From Arsenophonus endosymbiont of Aphis craccivora (GTDB lineage Bacteria; Pseudomonadota; Gammaproteobacteria; Enterobacterales; Enterobacteriaceae), in NCBI RefSeq assembly GCF_013460135.1, contig NZ_CP038155.1, positions 1,736,001-1,800,000 of the forward strand: 64,000 nucleotides of DNA, given 5' to 3'. This document shows positions 60,754 through 64,000 of the stretch, piece after piece. A program made the translations under genes and the position numbers. Each line of letters begins with the position of its first letter. The first letter of the stretch is position 1. The notes below the pieces were generated by a model. The model searched no databases. It saw only the letters and a program-made list of their open reading frames with translations, and was not told the DNA's origin.

Positions 60754-62004
60754 TTACATATGATTGATCACTGCATCACCAAACTCACTGCATTTCAATA
60801 TTTTAGCACCTGGCATTAAACGCTCAAAATCATAGGTGACGGTTTTGGCAGCAATCGCCCCTTGCATGCCTTTAATAATTAAGTCAGCGGCTTCTGTCCA
60901 ACCCATATGGCGTAACATCATTTCAGCGGACAGGATAATCGAGCCTGGATTGACTTTATCTTGACCTGCGTATTTCGGTGCTGTTCCATGGGTTGCTTCA
61001 AATAGTGCACAACTATCGCCTATATTGGCGCCTGGGGCGATACCAATTCCCCCAACTTGGGCCGCTAATGCGTTAGAAATATAATCGCCATTAAGGTTCA
61101 TACAAGCAATAACGTCATATTCAGTTGGCCGCAACAAAATTTGCTGTAAAAACGCATCAGCCATCACGTCTTTGATAATTATATCTTTACCCGTCTCTGG
61201 ATGCTTAATTTTCATCCATGGGACACCATCAAGTAATTCACCACCAAATTTTTGTTGTACTAACTGGTATCCCCAATCTTTAAAGGCACCTTCAGTGAAT
61301 TTCATTATATTGCCTTTATGCACTAAAGTGACCAATTTACGATTATTTTGGATATCATACTCAATTGCTGCTCGTACTAGCCGCTTAGTTCCTTCTTCTG
61401 AACAGGGCTTGATACCGATACCACAATTAGTTGGAAAACGAATTTTATTTACTCCCATCTCATCTTGCAGAAATTGAATTACTTTATCTGCCTCAGAGCT
61501 GCCTGCTTTCCATTCAATACCTGCATAAATATCTTCAGAATTTTCGCGAAAAATCACCATATCAGTCAATTCTGGCTGTTTTACTGGGCTAGGAGTACCT
61601 TGATAATAGCGCACTGGTCGTAAAAAAATATAGAGATCGAGTTGCTGTCGTAAAGCAACATTTAAGGAACGGATCCCGCCAACAACAGGTGTCGTTAATG
61701 GCCCTTTAATAGACACATGATATTGTTGGATCAAATCTAGTGTTTCAGCGGGTAACCATACATCCTTACCATAAATTTGAGTTGATTTTTCACCAGTATA
61801 AATCTCCATCCAAGAAATCTTTTTATCACCGTGGTAGGCTTTTTTTACTGCTGCATCAACCACTTTTAACATCACCGGAGTAATATCAGCACCAATACCA
61901 TCCCCTTCAATATAAGGAATTATTGGATTATTAGGGACATTAAGCTTACCTGTTGCAAGTGTAATTTTTTCACCTTGTTGAGGAACAACTACTTTGCTTT
62001 CCAT
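60754..62004 (-). CDS. icd: Isocitrate dehydrogenase, NADP-dependent
   Basis: TCA-cycle enzyme converting isocitrate to 2-oxoglutarate. From ATG at 62004 ([16 protein letters not shown]), preceded by AAAGGAGAG, it has 416 residues, as in E. coli. Active-site serine in [13 protein letters not shown] (Ser113 region, the AceK phosphorylation site), NADP-binding [20 protein letters not shown]. One family Gly is changed ([10 protein letters not shown] against TTPVGGGIRS). Frame intact; divergent from rluE as in E. coli. Confidence 0.96.
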   Translation of the reverse strand: MESKVVVPQQGEKITLATGKLNVPNNPIIPYIEGDGIGADITPVMLKVVDAAVKKAYHGDKKISWMEIYTGEKSTQIYGKDVWLPAETLDLIQQYHVSIKGPLTTPVVGGIRSLNVALRQQLDLYIFLRPVRYYQGTPSPVKQPELTDMVIFRENSEDIYAGIEWKAGSSEADKVIQFLQDEMGVNKIRFPTNCGIGIKPCSEEGTKRLVRAAIEYDIQNNRKLVTLVHKGNIMKFTEGAFKDWGYQLVQQKFGGELLDGVPWMKIKHPETGKDIIIKDVMADAFLQQILLRPTEYDVIACMNLNGDYISNALAAQVGGIGIAPGANIGDSCALFEATHGTAPKYAGQDKVNPGSIILSAEMMLRHMGWTEAADLIIKGMQGAIAAKTVTYDFERLMPGAKILKCSEFGDAVINHM

Positions 62005-62143
62005 CAATCTCTCCTTTTATTATCTTAGCGCAATACCTGTTAACTTATGGTAAGAATATTGCATGGTACTTGAATAATGTTTCGACGCCAATGTTTGCTA
62101 ATTTAAGGTATAATAAGGATCTAATTTTTTATTAATCATTGCT

Positions 62144-62773
62144 ATGACAAATCTGCAGCATAAAAAGAGCAAATCAAAACAATATCATGACAAAAATAGC
62201 GCAAATTTTGTCAAACATATGATCAGTTCACGTAAAATATTACTCTTTAATCAACCGTTCGATGTATTGTCACAATTTACTGACCAAATTGGTCGGCAGA
62301 CATTAAAAAATTATATTCCTATCACCAATGTCTATGCTGCTGGGCGTTTAGATCGCGATAGCGAGGGTCTGTTAATACTCACTAATGATGGCCAATTACA
62401 AGCCAAATTGACCCAACCAAACAATAAAATGGAAAAAATTTACTATGTGCAAGTTGAAGGTATACCGGAATCAACCACATTACAAAAATTTTGTCACGGT
62501 TTACTATTAAAAGATGGTATGACCAAGCCAGCAAAAGCTGAACTTGTGGCTCAACCCGACTGGCTTTGGCCACGTCATCCTCCTATACGCACAAGAAAAA
62601 ATATTCCAACCTGTTGGCTAAAAATTACCTTATCAGAAGGCCGCAATCGACAAATACGTCGTATGACCGCCAGCATAGGGTTTCCAACCTTACGATTGAT
62701 TCGCTATAGTATGGCTAATTTTCAATTAGGTAACTTACAGCCAGGTGAGTGGAAGGAGGTCGATTTTGTTTAA
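62144..62773 (+). CDS. rluE: 23S rRNA pseudouridine synthase E
   Basis: RsuA-family enzyme making pseudouridine 2457 in 23S rRNA. 209 residues (E. coli 217). A basic N-terminal tail precedes the catalytic domain: [11 protein letters not shown] (catalytic Asp near residue 69), KIYYVQVEG, and [12 protein letters not shown]. Intact. The stop overlaps the nudJ start region and the nudJ ribosome site lies inside its end. Confidence 0.93.
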   Translation: MTNLQHKKSKSKQYHDKNSANFVKHMISSRKILLFNQPFDVLSQFTDQIGRQTLKNYIPITNVYAAGRLDRDSEGLLILTNDGQLQAKLTQPNNKMEKIYYVQVEGIPESTTLQKFCHGLLLKDGMTKPAKAELVAQPDWLWPRHPPIRTRKNIPTCWLKITLSEGRNRQIRRMTASIGFPTLRLIRYSMANFQLGNLQPGEWKEVDFV

Positions 62774-63208
62774 ACCACACGTTACGGTTGCTAACGTCGT
62801 TCACGTTAAAGGTAAGTTTTTAATTGTAGAAGAAATTATTAATAATAAATCAGTCTGGAATCAACCAGCTGGACATTTAGAAGCTAACGAAACTATTTTT
62901 GCTGCCGCGAGCTATATTAGGAAACCGGTATTAATGCACTGCCCCAGCAATTAATAACAATCCATCAATGGATAGCCCCTGATGGCTGTACTTTCCTGCG
63001 GTTTCTTTTTCTGATTGAACTGGATGAGATGCCTAAAACCTCACCACAAGATAATGATATTCACCAATGTTTATGGCTTACTGCTGATGAAATATTATCC
63101 AGTCCATGCCTGCGCTCGCCTTTAGTAGCAGAAAGCATCCGCTGCTTTATCAGTCGAGAATTTTTCCCGTTAACATTAATCGACCCTTATCAATTTCATA
63201 CAGGCTAA
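62766..63208 (+). pseudogene. nudJ: Nudix phosphatase NudJ, broken in the Nudix box
   Basis: NudJ hydrolyses nucleoside phosphates and the thiamin precursor HMP-PP. It begins at TTG 62766 ([17 protein letters not shown]) after AAGGAGG inside rluE. The Nudix box starts normally ([13 protein letters not shown]) but about four bases are missing near 62909, and the next family Glu codon has become TAG. Beyond this the second frame continues to TAA at 63206-63208 ([29 protein letters not shown]). The catalytic motif is destroyed, so the enzyme is lost. Confidence 0.9.
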
Positions 63209-63288
63209 TAGAGATTAATCCTTATGCTACTATGGTGCAACTTGCCACTGCATGTTAAAATATTTGTGTTTATGTTTACCAGCAATGA

Positions 63289-64000
<712 letters not shown>

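Overview
The window looks like a chromosome segment of an AT-rich member of the Enterobacterales that is undergoing genome decay, most likely a host-associated bacterium of the Arsenophonus/Proteus/Providencia type. Gene content and local gene orders match the enterobacterial chromosome (hemN-glnGLA, yicG-ligB-gmk-rpoZ-spoT-trmH-recG-gltS, hemG-trkH-yigZ-pepQ-fadB, rsmE-gshB-yqgE-ruvX-yggS-proC-yggT-rdgB-hemW, kefBG-yheS, yheTU-prkB-crp, icd-rluE-nudJ-mnmA). The genus is an inference. About 20 recognisable genes are broken by nonsense codons, frameshifts or insertions, and twelve copies of one IS903-group (IS5 family) element occupy about 12.6 kb. A SopD-family type III effector pseudogene and a serralysin-type RTX protein also suggest an animal-associated life.

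Layout. 1-4571: the 3' end of hemN, then glnG, glnL and glnA on the minus strand. Both genes of the NtrB/NtrC sensor-regulator pair are broken, yet glnA and its sigma-54 promoter and NtrC enhancer sites are preserved. 4572-16765: an IS copy, yidR remnant, yicG, ligB (split by an IS), then an intact gmk-rpoZ-spoT-trmH-recG run and the remains of gltS. 16766-23310: two inverted copies of a 2.4-kb composite transposon (IS, a 266-bp AT-rich cargo, IS) around a decayed yjbB. The second copy has a perfect 9-bp target duplication, so the whole unit transposed together. 23537-33389: rsmC, an IS, hemG and trkH intact, then a decayed yigZ-pepQ-fadB block ending in an IS.

33390-42001: prepilin peptidase remnant, broken rsmE, intact gshB-yqgE-ruvX, broken yggS with a hexanucleotide repeat at its 5' end, intact proC-yggT-rdgB-hemW, then the SopD-like effector with one internal TGA. 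42427-50591: a truncated IS, broken kefB and kefG, intact yheS, and the MurNAc system with murR intact but murQ and murP frameshifted. 50596-58108: LysE-type exporter, yheT, yheU, prkB (split by an IS), intact crp, a DUF488 gene (split by an IS), and pabA. 58318-64000: IS, RTX protein, icd, rluE, broken nudJ and the start of mnmA.

What survives is mainly informational and core metabolic: stringent response, tRNA and rRNA modification, glutathione, proline, haem, folate and TCA functions. What decays is catabolic, regulatory or redundant: nitrogen sensing, fatty acid oxidation, MurNAc use, potassium efflux, a second DNA ligase and transport. IS copies with matching 9-bp flanks (in ligB, prkB and the DUF488 gene) sit inside otherwise collinear genes. 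Copies without matching flanks sit where neighbouring genes come from different parts of the E. coli map, which points to IS-IS recombination as a cause of rearrangement. No rRNA, tRNA, CRISPR array or replication origin was recognised.
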